This document shows, in pieces, positions 10,533 to 22,318 of a DNA stretch of 64,000 nucleotides. A program made the translations under genes and the position numbers. Position 1 is the first letter of the stretch. Every line of letters starts with the position of its first letter. The notes beneath the pieces were generated by a model. The model was given only the letters and a program-made list of their open reading frames with translations. It was not told the origin of the DNA and did no database searches. Source of the DNA: Uranotaenia lowii (taxonomy: Eukaryota > Arthropoda > Insecta > Diptera > Culicidae); the NCBI RefSeq assembly GCF_029784155.1, contig NC_073691.1, positions 123,256,714-123,320,713 on the forward strand, in the 5' to 3' direction.

Positions 10533-11821
10533 CAATGTTTAACAATACACCGAGAAAATATAGAACTTTATGCTATTTTCTTAGGTGAAGGTCAGGTACA
10601 TGTTTGTTTAACAGCATATATTGTTCAAATAAATTCTATAATGAAAATTCTGTTGATGATTTAATTAAACAACATTTGGATTTTAAGCATAAAATAAAAA
10701 AACTCAAACTCTACTTTTTATTTCGGTAGCAAATTTTGAATAGGGCGAATGCGCCAAATGTAAGCAAACTGAGTTATAAGCTGGGTGAAAAAGTATGTTC
10801 GAAGACCTACATTTTGATTGTACAAATTTATCTAAATCATATTTGATTTTTTCAGAAATAAAGTTAACAACATAATATTTTTGCTGGGAGCTTATGGAGC
10901 TGTCGAACTTTGAACGCGTTTTTCTCGAAACAGCTATGTTGGCGCATTCGCCGTATTCAAAATTCGATACCGATTTGTGATTTTCAGCTGAATGTCTTGA
11001 CAAACTTATTTTGATTAAAAATATGACATCTGGAAATTGAATTGACAAGCAATCTGAATCTGAATTCTGAACCTGGATTCAAAAATTGCGCTTTGAATTT
11101 GTATCCGAATTTCTATACGATTTCTGAAATGTACAAAAATAAATGATTTCCAAATTTTATTCCACATAAGAATTTTATGAGAGAAGTTTTAGAGACCTCA
11201 CTCATGAATCTATTATTTAAGTTCTGTAGTTCAGGTTCATCTAAATTCACTGTTTAAACTATTTATTTTTAACCTGTATTGTGAATCCTAATTAAAATAT
11301 GAATTTCAAATTATGTGAATCTGAGTTTCAATTTTGCATTGCCATTTCGAAGCTTTAAATGTTTAAATTTTGTGTAAGAAATTAGTTTAAGAACTTCGAA
11401 TTTGAAAATAGAACAAAAAAAATATTTTTTAAATTCGGAAAACTACATTCAAAATATTGTAAAAGTATTTAAAAATGAATTATCATATAGTTACAATAGG
11501 GATACCATACGTACTCTTTTAAAAGTACAAGTACTCTTTTGCGATCGAAAAATGAGCGTACTCTTCTTTTTGTGAAATTTTACCAAATGTACTCTTTTTT
11601 TTGTTAAAAGATATTTGATCAGAAAAACCAACGAATTTCTTCCATTTTATGAAGTTGTTCCACATCTAATGCTAAAACAAAACTACGAAAGAAATACAGC
11701 TAACAATAAATTCTTTTATTATTTTTTTTTATAAACATGCAGTTTTAGTCGTTATAAATAATGAGCGCGATAAGCGCCTTTGAGTATGTAAGAAGCATTA
11801 AATATGCACAAAATTTAGGTA
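10533..11821 (+). repeat. Duplicated unit A (about 1.1 kb plus insertion)
   Basis: The stretch starts caatgtttaacaatacaccg and ends cacaaaatttaggta. It is closely matched by unit B at 12870-13984 over its whole length except for a 249-bp insertion (10724-10972). The 3' third also matches 2431-2760. It is non-coding, AT-rich and of unknown class. A frame on the minus strand over 10704-11048 is created by the inserted element and is not a gene. Confidence 0.75.
10724..10972. mobile_element. 249-bp MITE inside unit A
   Basis: Absent from unit B, hence an insertion. Inverted ends are CGGTAGCAAATTTTGAATA and its near complement ending TATTCAAAATTCGATACCG; the inner part of each arm has GGCGAATGCGCCAA. 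ATTT flanks both sides, which may be the target duplication. Confidence 0.75.
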
Positions 11822-12869
11822 GGGGAGATGAGGGCATAACGAGCACCCGAGGCATAATGAGAACTACGCTTTTCTACGAAAGTGCGTATTTTCTTAAATA
11901 AATTTTCATGAGGATTTGTTTCGTACTTCCTATAGTATTAATTTTTCACAAAAAAAGGAATCTCCTTATCATCTTTACAGAGATATTTAAAAAAAACAAG
12001 CTTGGTTCTCCAGTTACGAAAATATTATAATTTTTGAGCACCACGAAATAAGCTCTTATGATCTTAAAATAACCTTGATCTATAATGTACGCACTGCAAC
12101 ATGATGTGCACATTGTTTCTCAATTTTTACCATCAAAAAATTTTTGATTTTTTACTTTTATCAATTTTAAAACACGTTTTTACTTAAATTTGTTGACTAG
12201 GGGCATATAGAGCACCATATTATAGAGGCATAATGAGCATTTTCTGCCGTAGAATCTAGCAGCGAATTAAAATTGATTTATAGCGCCAGACCTTGACTAG
12301 TTTTCATTCGACGATTTAGCCTATTGGTAAGGTGTCGGAGAGGTAATCAAAAGACTAGATAGAGTTAGATTTCTGTTCGAGGTGATTTTTTTCCATTCAC
12401 AACTCATGATCGATTTTTTTATTGTTACATTATACGGCTAGTAGCATCATCCTCCGAACAAAGCACTTAATGTATGAGCGTGCGTGAATTGTTTGTATTC
12501 TACAAACAGACCTAGATTATTTTGTTATTGCTTTGTTTGATGAATCTACGACTTACCTGACTTCATCGAATTGAATTCGCTGCTAGATTCCCCGGCAAAA
12601 ACGCACATCTTGCTCTGATTAATGGTGCTCATACTGCCTCAGGGGGGGTTCTCATTATGCCTCCACAGTGGCTGGTTTTCAGCTTTTGGCAAAATTTTTT
12701 AAAATGCATTTTTTAACGTTTTCATCTAGTTTTTCACGTTTCAGCCCGTTAGGGAATAGGCTTTTCAAGTGTCTGAACACGAAACAATAATGTAACCTCC
12801 ATATTATAGCTATTTTCTATGGTTAAATAACCGTTTTCCTTAAGGTGGCCATTATGCCCCCATCTCCCC
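11822..12869. mobile_element. 1.05-kb TA-flanked element between units A and B
   Basis: Terminal inverted repeats are GGGGAGATGAGGGCATAA against GGGGAGATGGGGGCATAA, with TA on both sides (11820-11821, 12870-12871). Related GGCATAATGAG words recur inside at both ends. The TA target fits the Tc1/mariner superfamily. No transposase is seen. A tRNA-like stretch at about 12309-12385 (tagcctattgg, then gttcgagg) sits inside. Confidence 0.75.
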
Positions 12870-13984
12870 TAATGTTCAACAATACACGGAGAAAATATAA
12901 AATTTTATGCAATTTTTTTAGGTGAAGGTCAAGTACATGTTTGTTTAACAGCAAATATTGTTCAAATAAATTCTATAATGAAAATTCTGTTGATGATTTA
13001 ATTAAATAAAATTTGGGTTTTTTGCATAAAATAAAAAAACTCAAATTCTACTTTTTATTAATTTGCGATTTTCAGCAGAATTGTCTTGACAAACTAATTT
13101 TGATTAAAATTGAAATTGAATTGACAAGCAATCTTAAGATCATGATCTCTTGAATTCCTCAACAATTTCTGTTGATTGTAAAATTTATTTACAAGCTAAA
13201 TCTTTTTCTGAATTTTCAATCTGTATTCGGAATCTGAATTCTGAACCTGGATTCAAAAATTGCGCTTTGAATTTGTGTTCGAATTTCTATACGATTTCTG
13301 AAATGTACAAAAAAAACGATTTCCAAATCTTATTCCACATAAGAATTTTATGAGAGAAGTTCTAGAGCCCTCATTCATGAATCTATTATTTAAGTTCTGT
13401 AGTTCAGGTTTATCTAAATTCACTGTTTAAACTATTTATTTTTAACCTGTATTGTGAATCCTAATTAAAATATGAATTTCAAATGATGTAAATCTGAGTT
13501 TCAATTTTGGATTGCCATTTCGAAGATTTAAATGTTTAAATTTTTTGTAAGAAATTAGTTTAAGAACTTCGAATTTGAAAATAAAACCAAAAAAAATTTA
13601 TTTTAAATTCGGAAAACTACATTCAAAATATTGTAAAAGTATTTAAAAATGAATTATCATATAGTTACAATAGGGATACCATACATACTCTTTTAAGAGT
13701 ACAAGTACTCTTTTGCGATCGAAAAATGAGCGTACTCTTCTTTTTGTGAAATTTTACCAAATGTACTCTTTTTTTGTTGAAAGACATTTGATCAGAAAAA
13801 CCAACGAATTTCTTCCATTTTATGAAGTTATTCCACATCTAATGTTAAAACAAAACTACGAAAGAAATACAGCTAACAATAATTTTTTTTTTATAAACAT
13901 GCAGTTTTAGTCGTTATGAATAATGAGTGCGATAAGCGCCTTTGAGTATGTAAGAAGCATTGAATATGCACAAAATTTAGGTAT
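12870..13984 (+). repeat. Duplicated unit B
   Basis: Direct repeat of unit A without the 249-bp insertion, from aatgttcaacaatacacgg to cacaaaatttaggta. The copies differ by scattered substitutions only. A and B were adjacent before the element at 11822-12869 landed at their junction. Confidence 0.75.
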
Positions 13985-14098
13985 AATACAAAAAATAGTT
14001 TATAGTTGTCATGTAGGTCACATAACCTCCAAAACATTAACAGTATTTGTTAAACCTGAAAAATATCTCGTTGCCATCTCAGGGAGCACGAAATATTA

Positions 14099-14651
14099 CA
14101 GTAGAACCCCGCTTATCCAAGCTCCGGTTATCCGAGCCACCATTTTTTATCCAAAACCCATGTAAAAATGTGTTTTATTATCGTGATATATTCTTAAGCT
14201 AGAAATTTGATGTCTCTTGCAAGTTTAAAATCCAGAAACGTCGATTAAATAGAAAAATGAAATCCTTGTAAGAACCAAGCTATGCGCCTGGATGATATGC
14301 AAAACAAGAGCAAAAGAGTTAGTCAATGTATTTCGTTTAATCGGAGGTTTCACTAATCCGGGGTGTCGAATCCGCCAGTTCTTTTCTGTTCTCTTTTTTC
14401 CCACATGGACAACACACATCCGTATATACCAATAGTCGTAGAACAACTGAAGTGTTTGCTCCTGTTTGCGTCCTTTGGGATCTTTCTCACTCACTCACAA
14501 TTTACACGATGAAACGCGAAACTCAATAACTCGTTATTTTGTGACCAATTTAACATTTTTATTTCATTGTCACATCCTTTTATTTATTTCATCTATCCTC
14601 TACACGGGGTGGTCCCTCTCCCGACTACCTCGGGTAAGTGGGGTTCTACTG
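14099..14651. mobile_element. pogo/Tigger-like MITE
   Basis: Ends CAGTAGAACCCCGCTTATCC and (inverted) CAGTAGAACCCCACTTACCC resemble pogo-group terminal repeats. TA lies just outside the left end; the right flank is AA, probably mutated. Inside, aatcggaggtttcactaatcc echoes the terminal motif. The frames on both strands are short and unlike a transposase. Confidence 0.65.
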
Positions 14652-15638
14652 AACATACTTTTGCATACCATCTTTAATATATGGACGTTTTTCCTGACAT
14701 TTTGGATAAATGATCTCAATGTACTCTTTTTGGTGTCACGGGATATGTAAACCTAAGTTACAACAAACATAATTTGTTTAATTTTTTTTTTTTTTGTATT
14801 CGTGCATTGTTGGGAAAAAAATCATAGGTTAAAATCAGCCACCAATTTTCAGCCACTGTAATTTTGTCTAGTTTGTCATTTTTGTTTGTTTTGTGATTTT
14901 TGTAATTTTCGACGAAAATGACTAATTTTGTCAATTTTTCCATTTTTGTCAATTCGAGCGCGGCACAATTGGTTGCATTAATGTGTAGAACATTCAGCTT
15001 GCATCCGGAACCACAGCACATTCGACAATTTTAGCTTGCACCTTTGGCGCACGCAATGAAGCTATTTCCTTGGCATCTTTCTGAGTCTGCATTCAGGCGT
15101 AGCATATTTTGCATTAGGGGGCATTCATGTATTAAATACGTACCACTCCTAGGGGAGGAGTAAGCGGCGTTAAGAGTTGTGACATGGGGCAGGGGGAGGT
15201 ATACTCATCGTTACGTAGCGATTTTATTCTTGGAAAAAAAAATTTGATCGTAGCTGTTTTAAAGTAATGCAATTTTTTCAGGGGAATAATGACCAAGTCA
15301 AAGTCTGCTAAATTTGTAAGCTTCATCATGATCAGTTCGTTTGTATTCTTTCCTCTTATAAAAATTCTGAGAGAGACTTCGTGATCTGTATATCCATGAA
15401 ATAACTGTTGGAAAACCGAATATCATATCCCCAAGAACTCAATTTCACTTAGTGGTTTTTAAAAACGAAAGGTTTATTAATTCCGGCAAAAATTACTAAG
15501 TGAAGTATATTTTACATAACAAGCAAAATCAGGTAACCAAAGACCATCAACTAACAAGCACAGAGCAATTCGAAATAAGACAATCAAACAGTTTTAACAG
15601 AGAGTTATCATTATTTAGTACTAAGAAGCAATCTGAAC
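14652..15638. other. Low-complexity and MITE-end sequence
   Basis: 14780-14960 is dominated by variations of atttttgt. 15112-15200 (ttagggggcattcatg, then gtaagcggcg and gggcaggggg) resembles one end of a G-rich MITE. A similar inverted end (ccccccc, acgcgtgacatcatc, ggacgatcccta) lies near 16838-16918, so a larger decayed element may span 15112-16918. No gene is seen. Confidence 0.4.
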
Positions 15639-16095
15639 AGATATTAACTTAATTTATTTTGTTGTATGTATTTTGAAGAACTTTAAATAATATTGTTTAA
15701 ACTCTTTATTAACTTTATATAAAGATATTAATCACCGTAATGCATGTTTGTTATTCAATTTATCGGCTTTATCGGGAAAGTGTTGTCTTTTTTAGTAGGA
15801 ACATCTTAAGATAATGAAATTTTATAGATGGATGGAAAGTTATTTAATAAATTTTACCCGCTCATTTTGATCTTTCATTTCTTCTTACTTTCTCCATCTA
15901 TAAAAAAAAATCATTATCTTAAGATGTCCCTACTAAAAAGGACATCATTTTCACCGATAAGCCGATAAATTAAATAACAAACATGCATTACGGTGATTTA
16001 TTTCTTTATAAAATTAATAAAGAGTTTAAACAATATTATTTAACGTTCTTCAAAATGTATACAACAACTTAAATTAAGTTAATATCGTTAATATC
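15639..16095. mobile_element. Foldback element, about 200-bp arms
   Basis: 15639-15835 (atattaacttaattt, gcatgtttgttattcaattt, ttatcggctttatcgg, catcttaagataatg) is repeated in inverted order at 15895-16095 around a 60-bp AT-rich centre. No coding sequence. Confidence 0.8.
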
Positions 16096-17044
16096 CATAT
16101 CCATCTTTCCATATCAATGACCGGGAAAGTCGAGACAGTAGCTGAAGCATCAGCGACGATGTCTGAAAAACCATCCAAATTTAGTTCCTCTTCTTCAATC
16201 CATTTGCTATTAAAATCTTCTCCACAGGTTAGAATACCAAGTGTCTTGCCACAATTTCAGTGTGGCGAGCTTTCCTGTGTATTGCAGTGGAAGGCGAACT
16301 TTCTTAAGCCATAGACTATGCCACATTTGTACAAATGCGATGAAATTTGATGACATTCTGTCGCAGTGAACACGATTTGCATCGTGAATGGCACTGCTTG
16401 AATTAGCACGCAAACAGTTTGTGTAAAATCGGTCTGGATCGAAATATTTTGTTCAAACCACCGTCTGCGGCATGGTGTATGGTGCTGTTTGTACAAAATT
16501 CAGGCCATTTACTCAGCCCTAGCCGGGGTGGAGGTGGTTTTTTGTTGTTGCTGTTTTCGCCAGCCATCGTTTGTGTTCGCGCGAAATTTGTTTGAATCGT
16601 GTGTGGGCGAGCATAGATCAAACAATCGTTGTGGAATCATCAAATTTGCACACGCCATTTGTGTAGTCTATGGCCCGCTTTATGCTCATAAAATGTACCC
16701 AGAGTGATTACGTTATAGTACTATTATTCATTAAATGAATAATGCTGCAATTGAATTTAGGATAAAATTATTTGTTATTGTTCTGCTGTTTTCTTTTTTT
16801 AGTAATGATATGTGATGCCACGCTCAAGCTGACCCCCGCTCCCCCCATTTCACAAATTGTCACAATAATCGACCCCCCCCCCTCTAACGCGTGACATCAT
16901 CAATGGACGATCCCTAAACGCAGAGTCAAAAATAGTTATGAAATAAATATCAAACGATTTGTATGGCATTTGAAAACAAAATTACAATTTATGGAAAATT
17001 GAGGGTCTTTATTGTTCTTATTGATAATCAGTCGTATTTTTTTT
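16096..17044. other. Spacer without recognisable gene
   Basis: Several overlapping short frames exist on both strands (about 16210-16700) but none has a recognisable domain. Palindromic bits such as gcaaatcgtgttcactg suggest decayed repeat sequence. Confidence 0.4.
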
Positions 17045-17826
17045 AATAAATAAAGTTAAACCGATAAAAATGTTCGGTTCAGATGATATTGAAAAGGTGT
17101 TTTTCCATTTAAACTATACCGATCGAACAAGATTCTGCTCGCCTCAGTGCATAAATTAAGGCGTCTCCAGCACCAGTATTTCGCCTTTATTTATGCATTT
17201 TGCAGAACTTGTGGTGTCCTGAACAGGCGGGTGACATCCTTATCCTTTGTCATTGATTTTGACAACCATCAAAATTACGGGCCCACGATTTTGTGGGCCC
17301 ATGACAAACCTGACATTTTGCTGTCAAGGAACCGGATTAGATGTCAAATCCTAGAGAGAATTATGAATGATTGCACACTAACACAACAATCATTCTGGTT
17401 CCTCATTGGTTGAAATTTTGACTTTTTCAACTCTGTACTGCTTTGAGAGGAAAACACCATAAACGTTTCTCCCAATGGATAGAAAAAAAGAAAAAGATTC
17501 TTGTTTGCAAGAAGAACCAGATTGTCACCCCCCTGGTCCTGAATAATCCTGATTTTTTCTTCGTGTCCTAATTTTTGACAAAACCACCTGGCATCTCTGA
17601 TAGCAGGGATGCTAGGTGGTTTTGTCAAAATTCAGGACACCATGAAGAAAAAAATCAGGATTTTTGAGGACACCGCTAATTGCGCTTAGATTGCATAAAT
17701 AAAGGCGAACTACAGGTACTGTAGTCGCCTTAATTTATGCAACTAAGGTGAGAAGAATCTTGGCTAGTTTATATGGAAATATCATCTATATACATAGGGG
17801 ATTATCATCGGTTAAACTATTTTATT
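17045..17826. mobile_element. Foldback element with a hairpin in each arm
   Basis: Left arm 17045-17197 and right arm 17692-17826 are inverted copies (gttaaaccgat, agatgatat, aagattctgctc landmarks). The inner 50 bp of each arm (17148-17197 and 17692-17741) is itself a palindrome beginning TGCATAAAT and ending ATTTATGCA. The centre holds another inverted repeat, 17540-17680, with CACCTGGCATCTCTG near its middle, a motif seen again at 18178. No coding sequence. Confidence 0.7.
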
Positions 17827-17960
17827 ACAGAGATTTTCGACATCCTGATAATATAACTATTTATTCAATTACAATTTAGATAATTTTTTGGAATCCGGAC
17901 AATTCAGTACATTTTAAAGACCATTTTTCACACATCAGGATAATTATTCAGGACAGTTTT

Positions 17961-18123
17961 ACGGCGTGTTCGTAAATTGATTTGTTCTATCGAAGTGATT
18001 TTTTCTATCGATGCTGGCGTTCGTAAATTAAACAAACTGTATGCAAAAGCATTGGAAGGTGATTTGACATCTACCAAACAAATCGATGCATCACCCAAAC
18101 AAATCAGTTTACGAACACGCCGT
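17961..18123. mobile_element. 163-bp MITE
   Basis: Inverted ends are ACGGCGTGTTCGTAAATTGA and the complement of TCAGTTTACGAACACGCCGT. It sits within a patch of degenerate tcaggaca repeats (17930-18180). Non-coding. Confidence 0.75.
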
Positions 18124-18407
18124 TAAAAATCAGGACAGTCCCCCGAAAATCAGGACAAATCCTGAAAAATCAGTACACCTGGCATCTCTGCCGGACAACC
18201 CCATTTTTGTTTACCACACTTTTGTTGCTGTCAAAATTTCAAACCATCGGAAGCTGCGCGGTTGTGTCCTGGCGTTTCTCGCGCTGGATTTTCCGGATAT
18301 CCTCAAGACTTGTCATTCTTTTCACGCGTAGGAAGCTGCTGAGCTCGCAAACTATCCTTGCATCGTATTGCTAACGAGTTGAACTTTGTGCTTGGATCCG
18401 GTAAACA

Positions 18408-18957
18408 ATGTCCGACGGTCAGGAAAACGTCCCGGAAGGATGGGAGAAGCGTACCAGCCGATCGACAGGTTTGTTCTTGGGGCGTCGGTTTTTTGGTGCT
18501 GTGTTTTATTCGGGTTTTCTTTTATTTTGTTGTGATTATAGGAATGACCTACTATCTGAATATCTACACCAAGGAATCGCAGTGGGATCCGCCAACCAGC
18601 CCAGCCAGTCCCGGAGGAAATTCCGAGGTGCAGTGCGCCCATCTGTTGGTCAAACACAAGGATTCCCGCCGGCCGAGCTCCTGGAGGGAAGAGAACATCA
18701 CCCGCAGCAAGAGCGAAGCTCTGCAGATTCTGGAGGACTACAAGAAACAGATCAAATCGGGTGAGGCGACTTTGCCGGAACTGGCGCAGCAATATTCGGA
18801 CTGCAGTTCGGCTAAGCGGGGCGGAGATCTGGGAATGTTCAAGAAGGGCATGATGCAGAAGCCTTTCGAGGAAGCCGCATTTGCTTTAAAGGTAGGAGAG
18901 ATGTCCGATGTCGTCGACACCGATTCTGGGGTACATTTGATTTTAAGATTAAAGTAG
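18408..18957 (+). CDS. dod: Pin1/dodo-type phospho-Ser/Thr-Pro prolyl isomerase
   Basis: Exons 18408-18468 and 18542-18957 (73-bp intron, GT-AG) join into a complete 158-residue protein, close to human Pin1 (163). Residues 8-38 are a WW domain (W12, [15 protein letters not shown]), which binds phosphorylated Ser/Thr-Pro. Residues 50-158 are a parvulin PPIase domain. By alignment the phosphate-binding basic cluster is K58, R63, R64; the active-site residues are H54, C108 ([13 protein letters not shown]) and H152 (GVHLILRL). In known orthologues the enzyme flips phospho-Ser/Thr-Pro bonds in nucleus and cytoplasm and acts in cell-cycle and ERK signalling (dodo in Drosophila oogenesis). The start ATG lies in CAATGTCC and is the only sensible one. 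An upstream in-frame reading through the intron (from 18358) is spurious. It ends 140 bp from the PUM3 stop, tail to tail. All key residues are intact. Confidence 0.95.
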
Positions 18958-19097
18958 AATAGCGTTGGGCGCTTGTAACACTCATCGATTGAATAATTGA
19001 AAAAAAATATTAGAAGTTCAGCATTGTGTATTTCCTCATTTGTTAAATCTACAACTTATAAATCATAAATCGTACCGCGGTGACTGCTTTCTATAAG

Positions 19098-22000
19098 CTA
19101 AAGTTTGAGTTTTTCCAACAATAGTTTGGCCCCGGCGTGGGACTGCTTTTTTAAATCAGCCTTGACCGGTTTTAGCTTCTGTTTTAGCAGAACCTGTACA
19201 GATTCCGTTGAATGCTCAAAGCTCAGAAGCAGCAGGAAGCAGGGCCGGTTCTGAACAATCCATGTTTTTACCTGAAGAAAAGAAAAAAAGTACGATTAGA
19301 AAACTATCTAGTGAGAAACAATTCAATATTATTACAGATTCCTCCGGTAGACACTGTATCACAGCCTGGCCAAACTGAGATACTTGCTCGTCGTCGTGCC
19401 GATGTTCTGGGTCAAGTTTGATAATCTTTTTCAGCGCTATATGAAGGCCTGCGTGTTCGGTGCCGTTGATCAAGGGGTTGGCTGCCAAAATCTTTTCCTG
19501 TGACTTTTCCTGGAGAACAAAAAGAAATCATTCAATTAGTCTGACAGCGGTGACCAATGCAACAACTAACCTTTTCCTCTGCGAACGGGCTTTTCTTGAT
19601 CTTTTTAATTTTTGCTGGGCCTTTTTTGCCGTCCTTCGAAGGCTGTTCCAGCTTTGCTGGTATCACAATCATCGGTTGGCCTTCGGCATTGACTTCGTTC
19701 TCGTGGATCTTCCAGTCCGGGTCGCACACTACCTGGGCTAACGCATCGTGAACTTTGCGCAGAGCATCGCCTTTCACTGCCGGGGGACAAAGCAAAAATA
19801 AGTTGTTAATTGATTGCGCATAGTGCGTGTAAGGATGCTTCCAATGTAGTTAACATCCCTTATGACCAGAGGTGCAGAAATGATTCTTTCGGTTCGGCTC
19901 AATTGATCTTATCTTCGGAAATGATTCTTTCTGTTCGGCTCAAGGGATTTTATCTTCGGACTTGCAAGTGATCGTAACTTCGAAGAATCGTTTGAATTTT
20001 TCGGAACGTGCCAGGGGACTGAGATAAACGCAGCCAATGATTGAATTTGTTATAATTTGTGGCAATTTATTAGAGAGAATTAGAAGGTTTAAGTTAAAAT
20101 TAGAGAAACCGGTGCTATCTGGATATGTGTGAGTGCCATCGGAAAACAACTGCAACTTTAATGCAACCGACAGTGCAGGGGTGTCAAGTAGCATAACAAA
20201 GTAAAAGTAGTAACCCGGGGTAATGCACAATAGATCAACTAAATGGCCGCAATGAACTCTCTTTCTAGCAGGAAAAAGGAAAAAAAATGTGACCTTTCTG
20301 CCGCTTATAACAAATAACTTTTCTTCAGGCATCCCGTGAATGACAACGAAAGTCTCCCATTCATAGTGTATGAAAAATATAAATAGTGTAGAACAAACCA
20401 TAGGATAAACAATCCCGAGAGTACTCACAATTTTTCACTATGGCCGCTGTCAGAAGTGCGGTGTGTCCTCCACGCAGCCAAAAAGCAGCATTTTTAGCCA
20501 CAGCTTTGCAGAACGGTTCTACGGCGGCAGCAAAAATCTCCTTCCGGCGAATTTCTTTATCTTTTTTGCTGTACTGCAGATACCCGTCCAAAATGTCGAT
20601 CTGAGTCGGATGTAGCAAGTCCCTGTCGGCTGGCGAAAAAACCCACCCGACCACTTTGCGGCCCCACTCTCCACTGGCCACGATGGTTTCGACGTTCTCC
20701 AGTATAACGGATACCAGCTGCTTGCCGAGTACTACCGTGTCATCGTAGCAGTTGAGGATGCACAGAATCAATCGGTGTCCGTGCTCGTGGACGCACAGTT
20801 TATCGACGTACTGTTTTAGGGCTTTTAAAGCCGCACGGCGATCTTTTACCACTGAATTGAGGAAGATGAAAATGGCTGCTGTGACTCCTTCCTTGGTACT
20901 TGAAATGGCAGCCAAATGGGGCAGATAAAGTTCAATGACTTCAGTCCTTTCAAGCTCTCCAGCTTCCTGCAGAAAGTCAGAAAGCAGAGCGTGCAGCAGC
21001 GAATTGTCCGCTAGCTGCTTGTTGGCTGCCTGCACCAGGTGTCCCTTGACGGTGGTCAAAACTGTTTTCTTCATGTAACCATTGGTAACCCAAGTGTCCT
21101 TCATGCAAGTCACGTTTTTGTCCTTGGAAAGTTGGTAAATTTCCGAATAGAAAGCCTGCCGCATGAAGGCCTTCTGCTCCGGACTGGCATGTTCGTTATA
21201 GACCGTATCAACAATGCTACCGGAAAACGTCTGGTTAGCCATTTTGACCACGTGCTTGATGATCTCGTCGACCACTTTCGTTAGGAGTGGTTTGGCGCCG
21301 TTTTTGAACAAGCATGTGACACAGTGATGGCCGTATTTGGACGTTGCAAGCTCGAAGATGTGCGGCAGCAGTTTTTCGGTGATTTGCTGCCGAACTTCAT
21401 CGGAGGCGTTTTTGATCATACACTGAATGACGCGGGCCGTATCGTGGCTGCTGGCTATCCGGCTGTAAGTGTTCTCTTTGTTCAACATTTCGTGCAGGTC
21501 CGAAACCAGTTTCTCCTTATTGGTCGTTGATTTCCTAGAAGAAAGGGTAAAGATGGTAAACTTACATATCCGGTGTTTTGGGGATTTTTCAAATGTATTA
21601 GGATTATGAATTTAGAATTTCTTCAAATAATTCTTTACTAACTACTGAACCGATTTTTACATACTTAAAGCAAGCAGAAAAACACTTCACGTAATAGAAC
21701 AAAATTAAATTTTTGAATATCGTTTCTGTAGTTGATAAGTTCGAGCTGTTTAAATTGCCTTTGAGTGTTGAATATGATTTAAACCATTTGTAACTTCAAG
21801 CAAAAGTATTTCGGTTTCAAAATGATGGATGCAATATGGAAAGGAGAGGATGTATAGGACTAACTTGACGACGTATTTTTAATTGTAATTGTGATTTTCA
21901 TTTACGAAAACTTTAAAACTTACCTTTTAAGTGTTTCATACACTTTCTTGATTCCCACGCTCAGTTCGTACAGGTCCTTGCTCTTAGCCTTCCGACGCTG

Positions 22001-22318
22001 CTCCCGTAGTTCCTTCTGTTTGGCCTTCAGCCCATTCCAGTATTCCCGTTTGGATTCCGGCGTATTCTCCACAAATGGTTTCTTCTCGGCTCCAGCAGCG
22101 GAAGCGGTTCCTCGTTTGTCTTTGAATTTACCGGGTCCAAGCTTCTTCTGGAACTTACCGGGGTCCCCTCCTTTTGGGGTGAATTTTTTCCCGGTTGGTT
22201 TGCTCTCTTTGCCTTCGCCATTCGCTTTGGCGACGACTGCCGCGGGTTTAAGCTTTTTTGTGACGTTCTTTACCGAATCGGAATCCTCGGAAACGGGACG
22301 CTTCTTTGATTGGATCAT
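19098..22318 (-). CDS. peng: PUM3/penguin, Pumilio-like RNA-binding protein with CPL domain
   Basis: Five exons on the minus strand: 22318-21924, 21534-20429, 19776-19571, 19509-19336 and 19271-19098, all with GT-AG borders and a consistent frame, give 684 residues. The N-terminal 130 are Lys-rich and low in complexity (nuclear/nucleolar type), leading into YWNGLKAKQKELREQRRKAK. The centre has Puf-like helical repeats (SHDTARVIQCMIK, TSKYGHHCVTCLFKNG, HEHGHRLILCILNCYDD). The C-terminal part is the CPL region (ALRKVHDALAQVV, NPLINGTEHAGLHIALKK), ending in AKLLLEKLKL, as in human PUM3/KIAA0020 (648 residues) and Drosophila penguin. Known relatives are nucleolar and act in pre-rRNA processing. 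The start is the first Met of the N-terminal basic stretch. No break or missing exon seen. Intron 2 (652 bp) carries a 41-bp tandem duplication. Confidence 0.93.
19877..19958 (+). repeat. Two-copy 41-bp tandem repeat in a peng intron
   Basis: Units start gaaatgattctttc at 19877 and 19918 and share ttcggctcaa and ttatcttcgg. They differ at a few positions. Lies between peng exons 2 and 3. Confidence 0.8.

Noticed and set aside
10704..11048. Minus-strand 114-residue frame
   Set aside because: It crosses the borders of the 249-bp MITE and is absent in unit B.
18352..18792. Minus-strand 146-residue frame over the Pin1 gene
   Set aside because: It is the antisense shadow of the Pin1 exons; the plus strand has intact domains and splice sites.
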